Of a stretch of DNA of 49,250 nt, positions 8,817 to 16,513 are shown one piece after another (within the stretch, counting starts at the first letter, position 1; each line of letters begins with the position of its first letter). The DNA lies in contig CAMVRT010000016.1 of assembly GCA_947169975.1 (NCBI GenBank), positions 1-49,250 on the forward strand, written 5' to 3'. The translations under genes and the position numbers were made by a program. The DNA comes from an uncultured Oscillospiraceae bacterium. Lineage in GTDB: Bacteria > Bacillota > Clostridia > Oscillospirales > Oscillospiraceae. The notes below the pieces were generated by a model, which did no database searches, was not told where the DNA came from, and saw only the letters and a list, made by a program, of their open reading frames with translations.

Positions 8817-9040
8817 GACTCCCGAGGTTAGTATAACCTCGGGAGTTCAAACTGCAGACAAAGGTTATATGACGAAAGGTAACGACACGCATGGGGGATT
8901 GTGAAGGGGGATGGGAGTCCCCCTTCACGTGAAATCCATGCAAATTCAGAAACATTTTTTAATGTTTCTGAATTTTCTGCAGTGTGTCGACACTTTGTCG
9001 ACACACTGACTCCCGAGGTTACTATAACCTCGGGAGTTTT
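8817..9040 (+). repeat. Structured element, copy 2: hairpin - core - same hairpin
   Basis: Palindromes at 8817-8847 and 9008-9038 (12-bp stem ACTCCCGAGGTT; the pair differs by one loop base) frame a core closely matching copy 1, but these palindromes are unrelated in sequence to those of copy 1. Differences between cores preserve pairing: GTA/TAC becomes GTT/AAC (8864-8866 with 8881-8883); a T.G pair becomes T-A (8889-8894 with 8936-8941); G.T becomes A-T in the AT-rich hairpin (8942-8956 with 8961-8975); and three consecutive base pairs change together in the last stem (8980-8991 with 8997-9008). Only the downstream palindrome carries a T-run. Confidence 0.85.
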
Positions 9041-9068
9041 CCCTTTTCGGCCGGGGGGCTTGCGTCCC

Positions 9069-9097
9069 TTGCACTTTTCGGCCGTTTGACATATAAT
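9069..9097 (+). promoter_or_regulatory. SigA-type promoter of GH3 lipoprotein gene
   Basis: TTGCAC (9069-9074), 17-bp spacer, TATAAT (9092-9097), 27 bp before the GTG start. It follows the terminator of repeat copy 2. Confidence 0.78.
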
Positions 9098-9123
9098 ACA
9101 GAAAAAAAGGGAGGCGACAGCCT

Positions 9124-10479
9124 GTGAAAAAGAAAATTCTGGCGGTCTGCGTTCTGCTGCTGGCCCTGTTGCTGACGAGCTGCGCCGTCCGTGCCGATGC
9201 CCCTGTCCATCCGGACGCCCCTGTTCCGTCGGAGGAGCCTGTCGAGCCGGAGCCGACACCGGAACCCGAACCGGAACCCGAGCCGGAGCCGGAACCGGAA
9301 CCGGAGCCCACGCCCGAACCGGAGCCGCAGCCGGAGCCCACACCCGAACCGGAGCCGCAGCCGGAGCCCACACCCGAACCGGAGCCCGTACCCGAGCCGC
9401 AACCTGAGCCGGAACCCGATACCGCCGAGCAGCTTCTGTCCCGGATGACGCTGCGCCAGAAGGTGGGCCAGGTGATCTGGATCATACCGGAGCAGCTGGA
9501 TCCCGCCTTGGCCGGCAGGAACATTGCCGGAACAAAGATCCCCAACGTGACGGCGATCACCGATGAGATGGTGCGCACGCTGGAGGAATACCCGGCCGGC
9601 GGTTTCGTGCTGTTTGGCGCGAATATCAAGACGCCGGACCAGCTGAAGGACATGACCGACCGGCTGCGCGGCGCCTGCAAGGTGGCGCCGGTCATCGCCG
9701 TGGATGAGGAGGGCGGCCGCGTTGCCCGCATCGCCGGAAACCCCAACTTTGACGTGCCCCGGGTGGGCAGCATGGCGTCGCTGGCCGAGTCCGGGGATCC
9801 GGAGCGTGTCCGCCGCGCGGCGGCGGAGATCGGCGCGTATCTGGCGTCCTACGGCTTTACGCTGGACCTGGCGCCGGTGGCGGACATGAACACCAACCCC
9901 AACAACGTGGTCATCGGCGACCGCGCCTTCGGCAGCGATCCGGACACGGTGACGGACATGGTGGCGGCCTATCTGGACGGACTCCACAGTCAGGGCGTGG
10001 GAGGCGTGCTGAAGCACTTTCCCGGCCACGGGGACACCGAGGCCGATACCCACCGCGGCACCGTGACGGTGAGCAAGACCTGGGATGAGCTGCTGGACAA
10101 GGAGCTGATCCCGTTTATCCGCAATCTGGACGGAGCGGACGCGGTGATGGTGGCCCATATCACCCTGCCCAACATCACCGGCGACGGCCTGCCCGCCTCT
10201 CTTTCCAGGGAGCTGATTGACGGCAAGCTGCGCCGCGAGCTGGGCTTCAACGGCATCATCCTCACCGATTCCCTGTCCATGGGCGCCATCACCGATGAAT
10301 ACTCGGCCGGGCAGGCCGCTGTGCTGGCCTTCCGGGCGGGAAACGACGTGGTGCTGATGCCGGAGAACTACGCGGAGGCCTTTAACGGTCTGCTGTCCGC
10401 TGTGGAGAGCGGAGAGATCAGCGAGGCGCGGCTGGATGAGAGCGTCCTGCGGATCCTGCGGATGAAGCTGGGAGAGTAA
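9124..10479 (+). CDS. GH3 glycosidase lipoprotein (NagZ-like beta-N-acetylhexosaminidase)
   Basis: 451 aa, GTG start 9 nt after AAGGGAGG. A lipoprotein signal peptide ends in LLTSC, so the mature protein should be tethered outside the membrane. Residues about 35-100 are an almost pure Pro-Glu repeat (PEPEP type), likely a rigid spacer to or through the cell wall. The catalytic domain follows, with the NagZ-type motif [14 protein letters not shown] (carrying the acid/base His/Asp pair) and the probable nucleophile Asp382 in [12 protein letters not shown]3 NagZ enzymes remove beta-linked N-acetylglucosamine from muropeptides or glycans. Surface placement suggests it feeds the symporters upstream, although peptidoglycan recycling is possible. 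The Pro-Glu region is encoded by degenerate GC-rich repeats at about 9240-9420 and is probably length-variable. Confidence 0.9.
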   Translation: MKKKILAVCVLLLALLLTSCAVRADAPVHPDAPVPSEEPVEPEPTPEPEPEPEPEPEPEPEPTPEPEPQPEPTPEPEPQPEPTPEPEPVPEPQPEPEPDTAEQLLSRMTLRQKVGQVIWIIPEQLDPALAGRNIAGTKIPNVTAITDEMVRTLEEYPAGGFVLFGANIKTPDQLKDMTDRLRGACKVAPVIAVDEEGGRVARIAGNPNFDVPRVGSMASLAESGDPERVRRAAAEIGAYLASYGFTLDLAPVADMNTNPNNVVIGDRAFGSDPDTVTDMVAAYLDGLHSQGVGGVLKHFPGHGDTEADTHRGTVTVSKTWDELLDKELIPFIRNLDGADAVMVAHITLPNITGDGLPASLSRELIDGKLRRELGFNGIILTDSLSMGAITDEYSAGQAAVLAFRAGNDVVLMPENYAEAFNGLLSAVESGEISEARLDESVLRILRMKLGE

Positions 10480-10493
10480 ACGTCAACGACAAA

Positions 10494-10525
10494 AAAGCAG
10501 TGCTGAGACGACTCAGCACTGCTTT
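10494..10525. terminator. Bidirectional terminator between GH3 and dsdA
   Basis: 14-bp stem AAAGCAGTGCTGAG with loop ACGA, flanked by A-rich and T-rich arms. It serves both convergent genes. Confidence 0.85.
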
Positions 10526-10534
10526 CTGTTTTGC

Positions 10535-11851
10535 TTAAAGCGAGGGGTTTTCCGGGGACAGGTGGGTGTGGTAAAAGACCTGCCGCTGCTCCTGTGGCAC
10601 CAGCTTGCCGCCGGTTGCCCAGGCGATATGAGTGGCGCGTGCCATGTCCAGACCGTTTTGGCGGGCGTAGTCCGCCATCTCCGGCGCGGAAACAGCGGCC
10701 GCGACGCCTTGGAAGGCGGCGCAGGCGCTGGGCTCGATGAAGATGCCCTCGCTGTCTCGCAGCGTGCGCAGGTAGTCGTAGAGCCGCCCGTCCGCCACCG
10801 TCATCTCGCCGGAGAGCAACGGCGCCATGATCCTGCCCACAAAGCCGGAAGGACGTCCCACCGCCAGCCCATCGGCATGGGTCAGGCCCGTGAGGCCCAC
10901 GTCCTGCACGCAGATTCCGTTCTGCAGCCCGGTGGCCAGTCCCAGCAGCATGCAGGGGGCCTGGATGGGCTCCGCGAAAAAGACGTGTACGTTGTCGCCG
11001 TACAGAAGCTTCAGCCCGAAGGCGATGCCCCCCGGTGCGCCGCCCACCCCGCAGGGGATGTAGACAAACAGGGGGTGTTCGGCGTTTACGCTGATATTTG
11101 CCGCCGCCAGTTGAGCCGCCAGACGCTCCGCCGCCACGGCGTAGCCGAAAAACAGGTCTTTTGAGTTCTCATCGTCCACGAAGTAACTCATGGGGTCGGC
11201 GTCAGACTCCGCCCTGCCCTGCTCCACCGCCTTGCCGTAGTCCCCGGCGTACTCGATCACTGTGACGCCGTGGGCGCGGAGATAGTCCTTTTTCCACTGC
11301 TTGGCGTCCGCCGACATGTGGACAATGGCCTGATAGCCCAGGGCGGCGCTCATCATGCCAATGGACACGCCCAGGTTGCCGGTGGAGCCCACCTGCACCT
11401 TCCGCCGGGCAAAAAAGGCCCGGGCATCGGGGGTGGCCAGCCTGGTGTAATCGTCGTCGATCCCGGTCAGCAGTCCGGCCTCCAGCGCCAGCGTTTCGCT
11501 GTGCTTAAGCACCTCATAGATGCCGCCCCGGGCCTTCACGGAGCCCGCCACCGCCAGATCGCTGTCCCGCTTGAGCAGCAGCCGTTCACAGCCCAGTCGC
11601 TTTCCCATGGCCGGAATGGCCGTCAGGGGCGACTCGATGACGCCGTCTCCCGTTTCCGGGAACAGCGCCCGCAGCAGCGGGGCAAAGCGTTTGAGCCGCG
11701 CCGCCGCGTCCGCCACCTCCGCCTTACCGAAAGGGATCTGCTTTGCCGCAACCCCAAAGGGCATGCGGCCCCGGTTGATCCACACCACCTCCTGCGCCGC
11801 CGCCGCCTGGGGCAGAACGGGATCCTCCGCCAGAATTTTCCGTACATCCAT
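10535..11851 (-). CDS. dsdA: D-serine dehydratase (D-serine ammonia-lyase)
   Basis: 438 aa, the usual length for DsdA. It is a PLP enzyme converting D-serine to pyruvate and ammonia. The PLP lysine is Lys106 (GSVKARGGIYEVL). The phosphate-binding GSTGNLG loop and the Gly-rich CGVGGAPGG motif specific to DsdA are present. It is cytoplasmic and stands alone: no DsdX transporter or DsdC regulator is seen nearby. The promoter is upstream on the minus strand, and it shares the convergent terminator with the GH3 gene. Likely function is D-serine detoxification or use as a carbon and nitrogen source. Assignment is firm from several motifs. Confidence 0.95.
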   Translation of the reverse strand: MDVRKILAEDPVLPQAAAAQEVVWINRGRMPFGVAAKQIPFGKAEVADAAARLKRFAPLLRALFPETGDGVIESPLTAIPAMGKRLGCERLLLKRDSDLAVAGSVKARGGIYEVLKHSETLALEAGLLTGIDDDYTRLATPDARAFFARRKVQVGSTGNLGVSIGMMSAALGYQAIVHMSADAKQWKKDYLRAHGVTVIEYAGDYGKAVEQGRAESDADPMSYFVDDENSKDLFFGYAVAAERLAAQLAAANISVNAEHPLFVYIPCGVGGAPGGIAFGLKLLYGDNVHVFFAEPIQAPCMLLGLATGLQNGICVQDVGLTGLTHADGLAVGRPSGFVGRIMAPLLSGEMTVADGRLYDYLRTLRDSEGIFIEPSACAAFQGVAAAVSAPEMADYARQNGLDMARATHIAWATGGKLVPQEQRQVFYHTHLSPENPSL

Positions 11852-11890
11852 GACCTGTTCCTCCCGCGTGTTGTTCGTTCTCTGCCCCTT

Positions 11891-11919
11891 ATTATAGAAG
11901 AATCCCCCGCCAAAGGCAA
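11891..11919 (-). promoter_or_regulatory. SigA-type promoter of dsdA
   Basis: On the minus strand: TTGCCT (11914-11919), 17-bp spacer, TATAAT (11891-11896), about 40 bp before the dsdA ATG. Confidence 0.65.
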
Positions 11920-11972
11920 GGATCTTCCCCGTGCGGCATTTCTGCGGGAAATATTTTTATAAAAAACACAAA

Positions 11973-12018
11973 ATTATGCGCATAATGTGTTGACAATACG
12001 CATATAATGTGCTATAAC
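11973..12018 (+). promoter_or_regulatory. Promoter and palindromic operator of the DinJ-like gene
   Basis: TTGACA (11990-11995), 17-bp spacer, TATAAC (12013-12018). A perfect 14-bp palindrome, ATTATGCGCATAAT (11973-11986), sits just upstream of the -35, and a related half-site (ACGCATATAATGTG) lies in the spacer. This is the layout expected for autoregulation by a ribbon-helix-helix antitoxin. Confidence 0.65.
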
Positions 12019-12083
12019 AAAATCAGCCAAAGGGAAGAAACCCGAGGCATACAAAAATGATTTTTATGTAGGAGGTGCCTGTC

Positions 12084-12332
12084 ATGGCGAAGGTTAGCAC
12101 GAACATCAGTCTCGATGAAGATCTGAAGAAGGAAGCACAGGCCCTGTTTGCTGAATTCGGTCTGGACCTGACCACCGCAATTACCATTTTCCTCAAGCAG
12201 TCTCTGCGCGAGGGCAGGATCCCATTCTCCATCCAGAAGGTCAAGGAGCCCTATGCCTATCAGATGCATCGGCCCGCGGAGCAGTCCCACCTGATGTCGG
12301 TGGTGGACGAGGCCGAGCGCCGCATGGGCTGA
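12084..12332 (+). CDS. RelB/DinJ-family antitoxin, apparently without a toxin
   Basis: 82 aa from ATG 12084, 8 nt after AGGAGG (12070-12075). A GTG nine bases upstream overlaps the Shine-Dalgarno and is rejected. The N-terminus VSTNISLDEDLKKEAQALF followed by GLDLTTAITIFLKQSL is the RelB/DinJ ribbon-helix-helix DNA-binding domain. The C-terminal ~35 residues would normally wrap around a RelE/YafQ toxin. No toxin follows: the next 250 bp hold a strong terminator and then the hsp20 promoter. A palindromic promoter upstream suggests autorepression persists. It may be an orphan antitoxin, a repurposed regulator, or an anti-toxin for a toxin encoded elsewhere. Confidence 0.85.
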   Translation: MAKVSTNISLDEDLKKEAQALFAEFGLDLTTAITIFLKQSLREGRIPFSIQKVKEPYAYQMHRPAEQSHLMSVVDEAERRMG

Positions 12333-12351
12333 GCGCCGCAGCAGAAGAACA

Positions 12352-12386
12352 AAGGATCTCCGGGCGACCGCCCGGAGATCCTTTTT
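12352..12386 (+). terminator. Terminator after the antitoxin gene
   Basis: 14-bp stem AAGGATCTCCGGGC with loop GACC followed by a T-run. Confidence 0.88.
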
Positions 12387-12455
12387 TGCCGGAAACCGGA
12401 AAATTCTTCCTTCACATTTGACGGTATATTTCGTAACAAATTGTTTACAATAAAA

Positions 12456-12497
12456 TTAGCACTCACCTCTTGACAGTGCTAAAAACGGTGCTATAAT
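12456..12497 (+). promoter_or_regulatory. hsp20 promoter overlapped by a CIRCE operator
   Basis: TTGACA (12470-12475), 16-bp spacer, TATAAT (12492-12497). Overlapping the -35 is TTAGCACTC-N9-CAGTGCTAA (12456-12482). This matches the CIRCE element bound by the HrcA repressor, with one mismatch in the right arm. It implies HrcA-controlled heat-shock expression. Confidence 0.88.
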
Positions 12498-12589
12498 CAT
12501 AATCGAACAGAGGAACAGAGATCCAATGACCTCCAATCCCTTGCTCGGACGACATGGAAACGTGTACATACTAAAAGGAGGAATGACGT

Positions 12590-13036
12590 ATGTTGCCGAG
12601 TATTTTTGGAGAGAGTTTGTTTGATGACTGGATGGGCTTCCCCTTCCGCGGCTTTACCGATGAAGTGGATCGCAAGCTGTACGGCAAGCACGCCGCCCAC
12701 GTGATGAAGACCGATCTGAAGGAGCACGACGATGGCTACGAGCTGGCCATCGACCTGCCCGGCTTTAAGAAGGACGAGATCCAGCTGCAGCTGGACAACG
12801 GCTATCTGACCATCAGCGCCGCCAAGGCACTGGAGGAGGACGGCAAGGACAAGAAGGGCCGCCTGGTCCACCAGGAGCGCTACACCGGCTCCATGAGCAG
12901 AAGCTATTACGTGGGCAGCACCATCCGCGAGGAGGACGTGAAGGCCCGCTTTGAAAACGGTGTGCTGACGCTGCGCTTCCCCAAGGAGGACGACAAGCGC
13001 CTGCCCGAGCGCAAGACCATCATGATCGAGGGCTAA
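12590..13036 (+). CDS. hsp20: Small heat-shock protein, Hsp20/alpha-crystallin family
   Basis: 148 aa with AAAGGAGG before the ATG. A short N-terminal arm (FDDWMGFPFRGF) precedes the alpha-crystallin domain: DLKEHDDGYELAIDLPGFKKDEIQ at its start and the closing A-x-x-x-N-G-V-L-T-L strand (FENGVLTLRFPK). An ATP-independent holdase that binds unfolding proteins in the cytoplasm. It is a single-gene transcription unit with its own CIRCE-controlled promoter and terminator. The leader between promoter and ATG is about 90 nt. Confidence 0.95.
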   Translation: MLPSIFGESLFDDWMGFPFRGFTDEVDRKLYGKHAAHVMKTDLKEHDDGYELAIDLPGFKKDEIQLQLDNGYLTISAAKALEEDGKDKKGRLVHQERYTGSMSRSYYVGSTIREEDVKARFENGVLTLRFPKEDDKRLPERKTIMIEG

Positions 13037-13047
13037 GAAAGACATCA

Positions 13048-13082
13048 AAAAGACCCCGGTTCAATTTGAACCGGGGTCTTTT
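13048..13082. terminator. Bidirectional terminator between hsp20 and flavin reductase-like gene
   Basis: 17-bp stem with core AAAAGACCCCGGTTCAA and matching T-rich arm. It is symmetrical, so it can serve both convergent genes. Confidence 0.88.
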
Positions 13083-13097
13083 GCTATATGTGGTTCG

Positions 13098-13658
13098 TTA
13101 CAGCAGAGGCTTGCCGGAGCCCCAGGCGTCGCCCACCTTCTCGCCCAGTACGTGATAGGCGCGGTTAAAGGGATCGAAGCAGATGGGGGCCACCTTGGCC
13201 ACGTCCACCTTGCCGTCGGTCATGGCGGATTCGTCCACGCTGACGTTGACGATCTCGCCCCGCAGGATGCAGCTCTCGGTGTCATAGCTGATGACGCGGC
13301 ACTCCAGGCAGACGGCCAGCTCGTTGATGATGGGGGCGTTGACCAGCTCGCTCTTCGTGGCGGTGAAGCCGGCGCGGGCAAACTTGTCCTCCGTCTTGTT
13401 GCCGGTGGAGATGCCCACGTAGTCACAGGCTGCCACGTGAGCCGCGTCCGCCATGCTGACGGTAAAGGCGCCGGTCTTGGCGAAGTTGAGGCAGGTCTTG
13501 TGACCGGGAGAAAGGCAGACGGAGATCTCCTTCTCCTCGCTGATGCCGCCCCAGGCGGCGTTCATGGCGTTGGGTACGCCGTTTTCGTCATAGGTGGCGA
13601 TGATCCAAACCGGCTGCGGATAGCTCAGGGGCTTGGCGCCGAAGTTCTTTCTTCCCAT
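13098..13658 (-). CDS. Flavin reductase-like (FMN-binding split barrel) protein
   Basis: 186 aa from ATG 13658 (MGRKNFGAKPL). A Met six codons upstream lies across the Shine-Dalgarno AAGGAGG (13667-13673) and is rejected. The order KPLSYPQPVWIIATYDENG, then NAAWGG, a short SPGHKT loop and TGAFTVSMAD is that of the clostridial flavoredoxin/flavin reductase family, which binds FMN in a split-barrel dimer. Members reduce flavin or carry electrons to unknown partners. The gene lies downstream of degV with a 34-bp gap and no terminator, so it is probably cotranscribed. Specific substrate unknown. Confidence 0.88.
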   Translation of the reverse strand: MGRKNFGAKPLSYPQPVWIIATYDENGVPNAMNAAWGGISEEKEISVCLSPGHKTCLNFAKTGAFTVSMADAAHVAACDYVGISTGNKTEDKFARAGFTATKSELVNAPIINELAVCLECRVISYDTESCILRGEIVNVSVDESAMTDGKVDVAKVAPICFDPFNRAYHVLGEKVGDAWGSGKPLL

Positions 13659-13692
13659 AGGTAAGTCCTCCTTCAAAATTGGTTTGATTTCG

Positions 13693-14577
13693 TCATTCGG
13701 GTCTGCGGCCGCTGCAGAGATAGAACACGGTCAGCAGGCCGGGTCCGCAGTGGGCGCCGATCACCACGCCCAGCTGGGTGATGGTGATCTCCCCCACCTG
13801 GGGGTATGCCTTTTTGATTTCGTCCCGGATAAACTGTGCGTCGGACAGGCAGTCGGCGTGGAGGATGTGGATCTCCGTCCCCGCGGCGTCGATTTCGGAC
13901 AGGTCGTGAAGCACGCCGTCCCGGATGGCGTTCAGGGCCGCCTTGCGGCCATGGGCCTTTTTCACCACATCCAGCGTGCCGCCGTCCGGCACGTAAAGCA
14001 CCGGCTTGATGCTCAGCAGCGAGCCCACCAGCGCCGATGTGTTGGAGACACGGCCGCCCATCTTCAGGTATTTCAGGTCGTCCACCGTGAAACGGTGGGC
14101 GATCTTCAGCTTGTTGGCCTCGCCCCAGGCGATCACGTCGTCAAAGCTCTCCCCCGCCTCCATGCGGCGCACCATGTTCACCACCAGAGTGCCCAGACCG
14201 CCGGAGATGCAGCGGGTGTCCATGACGAACAGCCGCTGATCCGGGTACCGGGCGCGGATCTTCTCCGCCGCGATGGCGCAGTTGCGATAGGAGGCGGACA
14301 TCTCCTTGGACATATCCAGGAAAATCACGTCCTTGCCGGTGTCCAGCAGCTTCTGAAAGAAGTCATAGTAAACGAACTCGTTGATCATGGACGTCTTCAG
14401 CAGATCGCCCCGGCGCATGCCGGCGTAGACGGCGGCGCGGCTCTCCTCCCGGCAGTCATCCTCCCGGGCCTCGTCGTTGACGGTGTAGCCGTAGGGAATG
14501 AAGGGGACGTTGTGATCGTCCAGCCAGGTGCGGGGCAAATCGGAGGTGGACGAGGTGGCGATCAGGTAATCTCTCAT
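13693..14577 (-). CDS. DegV-family fatty-acid-binding protein
   Basis: 294 aa, the usual DegV length. It begins with a strand and the conserved TSSTSDLP segment, has the KTSMI motif, a mid-protein MSASYRNC segment, the DTRCISGGLG motif and the IKPVL strand. DegV/FakB proteins bind a fatty acid, and in organisms with FakA they present it for phosphorylation. No fakA is nearby. An SigA-type promoter lies just upstream. The product is cytoplasmic. The family call is firm; the actual ligand is not. Confidence 0.92.
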   Translation of the reverse strand: MRDYLIATSSTSDLPRTWLDDHNVPFIPYGYTVNDEAREDDCREESRAAVYAGMRRGDLLKTSMINEFVYYDFFQKLLDTGKDVIFLDMSKEMSASYRNCAIAAEKIRARYPDQRLFVMDTRCISGGLGTLVVNMVRRMEAGESFDDVIAWGEANKLKIAHRFTVDDLKYLKMGGRVSNTSALVGSLLSIKPVLYVPDGGTLDVVKKAHGRKAALNAIRDGVLHDLSEIDAAGTEIHILHADCLSDAQFIRDEIKKAYPQVGEITITQLGVVIGAHCGPGLLTVFYLCSGRRPE

Positions 14578-14634
14578 GTATCTCTCTTCCTTTTATCTGT
14601 GATGGATGGACCGGTTTTACGGCGCACCGGCATT

Positions 14635-14664
14635 ACTATACCACGTTTTCCCGCTCTCCGTCAA
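14635..14664 (-). promoter_or_regulatory. SigA-type promoter of degV and the flavin reductase gene
   Basis: Minus strand: TTGACG (14659-14664), 18-bp spacer, TATAGT (14635-14640), about 60 bp before the degV ATG. Confidence 0.65.
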
Positions 14665-14692
14665 CGCCGTTGTACCGGCAGCGCGATGACCG

Positions 14693-16513
14693 TCAGGTCT
14701 GCTGTCCGGCAAACTGGGTCATGTAGAGCCGGTAGTAGTCGCCCTTCCGCGCCAGCAGCTCCCTGTGGGTGCCGGTCTCCACAATGGAGCCGTGATCCAT
14801 GACGATGATCTGGTCGGCGTCCTGAATGGTGGAGATGCGGTGGGCGATGATGAGACTGGTGCGTCCGGCCATCAGGGTGTGCATGGCGTCCTGAATGTGC
14901 TTTTCCGTCCGGGTGTCCACGCTGGAGGTGGCCTCGTCCAGAATCAGAATATGGGGATAGGACAGGAAGGCCCGGCCGATGGCCAAAAGCTGCCGCTGGC
15001 CTTGAGAGAGGTTGGCCCCGGCGGAGGCCAGATAGGTGTCGTAGCCCTGCGGCAGAGCGGCGATCACACCGTCGCAGTTGCTGGAGCGTGCAGCCGCGTC
15101 CATCTCCTCCCGTGTGGCGGAGGGGTTGGCGTAGGCCAGGTTGGCTCCCGCGGTGTCGGAGAACAGAACGGTGTCCTGCAGCACGATGCCGATGCTGTCC
15201 CGCAGGCTGCGGAGACTGAGATCCCGGATGTCCACGCCGTCCAGTGTGATCTGCCCGCTGTCGGTTTCATAAAACCGCATCAGCAGATTGATGATGGTGG
15301 TCTTGCCGCTGCCGGTGGAGCCAACCAGCGCGATCTTTTTGCCGGACTCGATCTTCAGATTGAAGTCGGAGATCACCTTGGCGCCGGGCACATAGGAGAA
15401 ATCCACGTGCTTGAACTCGATGACGCCCCGCACCGGCTGCGCCGGCTCCTGACCGGAGGTATCCTCGCTGCTTTCATCCAGAATGGAGAAGATCCGTTCG
15501 GCGCCGGCAATGGCGGTCTGGATCTGGCCGTAGAGCTGGGACAGCTCATTGATAGGCCGGGAGAACTGCTTGGAATAGATGATGAAGGCGGAGATCACGC
15601 CCACGGAGATGGACCCGTTGAGCACGAACTGCGCGCCGAACACCGCCACGATGATGAAGGAGAAGTTGCTGAACATATTCATCACCGGGCCCATCATATT
15701 GCCGATGATCTCGGCGATGATGCCGGTCCGGGTCAGGGCGTCGGAGGTCTCGGTAAAGGTCTCCACGGCGTCGGATTGCTGGTTGTAGGCGGTGACGGTG
15801 CGGGTGTTGGTGACCATCTCCTCCACGGTGCCGTTGACCTTGCCCAGCAATTTCTGCCGCTGCACGTAGTATTTCCGCATATATTTGGTGATGATCCGGG
15901 TGAACACCACCGTCAGCACGATGGTGGTGCAGCACAGCAGCGTCAGCGGCACGCTGTACCACAGCATCACCGTAAGTGTGCCGATCAGCGTCAGCACGCC
16001 GGAGAACAGGGAACTGAGGGACTGGGAGATGACGTTGGAGATATTCTCCGCGTCGTTGGTCATGCGGCTCATGATGTCGCCATGTGAGTGGTTGTCGATA
16101 TAGCTGACGGGCAGGGACACGATCTTCCGGAACAGATCCGAGCGCATCCGCCGCACCACCCGCTGGCTCAGGGAGGCGCTGAGATAGCCCTGGATCAGCG
16201 TGGCAACGCCCTGGGCCAGATAGAAGATCAGCATGGCGGTGAGGATGGGCGTCAGATCGCCGAAGATCCCGGCAACGATCCGGTCCACCGCCTTGCTCTG
16301 GATGCCGGGGGCCACCACGGAGCAGACCACCGACACGGTGACCACTGCTGCCAGCAGGCCCACCAGCGGCAGCTCCGAGCGGAAATACTGCAGCAGCCGG
16401 CGGAAGGTAGCACCGGCGTTTTTGGCCTTCTGCACCGGCGCGCCCATACCGGGGCCGCGGCGGCCTACTCCCTGCTGGATGGTGGAGGAGGTGACTTTTG
16501 CGGTCTGGCTCAT
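14693..16513 (-). CDS. ABC exporter half-transporter, subunit 2
   Basis: 606 aa: six-helix exporter domain (about 30-340) fused to a nucleotide-binding domain. Walker A is GSTGSGKTT, Walker B is ILILDEATSSVD with the catalytic Glu present, and the signature is unusual: LSQGQ instead of LSGGQ. Its start overlaps the stop of subunit 1 (ATGA, 16510-16513), so the two are translationally coupled. The family is heterodimeric drug or lipid exporters such as BmrCD, LmrCD and TM287/288. The degenerate ATP site in such pairs is made from one subunit's Walker motifs and the other's signature, which fits the LSQGQ here and the altered Walker B of subunit 1. Confidence 0.93.
   Translation of the reverse strand: MSQTAKVTSSTIQQGVGRRGPGMGAPVQKAKNAGATFRRLLQYFRSELPLVGLLAAVVTVSVVCSVVAPGIQSKAVDRIVAGIFGDLTPILTAMLIFYLAQGVATLIQGYLSASLSQRVVRRMRSDLFRKIVSLPVSYIDNHSHGDIMSRMTNDAENISNVISQSLSSLFSGVLTLIGTLTVMLWYSVPLTLLCCTTIVLTVVFTRIITKYMRKYYVQRQKLLGKVNGTVEEMVTNTRTVTAYNQQSDAVETFTETSDALTRTGIIAEIIGNMMGPVMNMFSNFSFIIVAVFGAQFVLNGSISVGVISAFIIYSKQFSRPINELSQLYGQIQTAIAGAERIFSILDESSEDTSGQEPAQPVRGVIEFKHVDFSYVPGAKVISDFNLKIESGKKIALVGSTGSGKTTIINLLMRFYETDSGQITLDGVDIRDLSLRSLRDSIGIVLQDTVLFSDTAGANLAYANPSATREEMDAAARSSNCDGVIAALPQGYDTYLASAGANLSQGQRQLLAIGRAFLSYPHILILDEATSSVDTRTEKHIQDAMHTLMAGRTSLIIAHRISTIQDADQIIVMDHGSIVETGTHRELLARKGDYYRLYMTQFAGQQT

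Noticed and set aside
9240-9420. Repeat array in the GH3 gene as a mobile or CRISPR repeat
   Set aside because: It is a Pro-Glu-coding low-complexity spacer, in frame with the lipoprotein.
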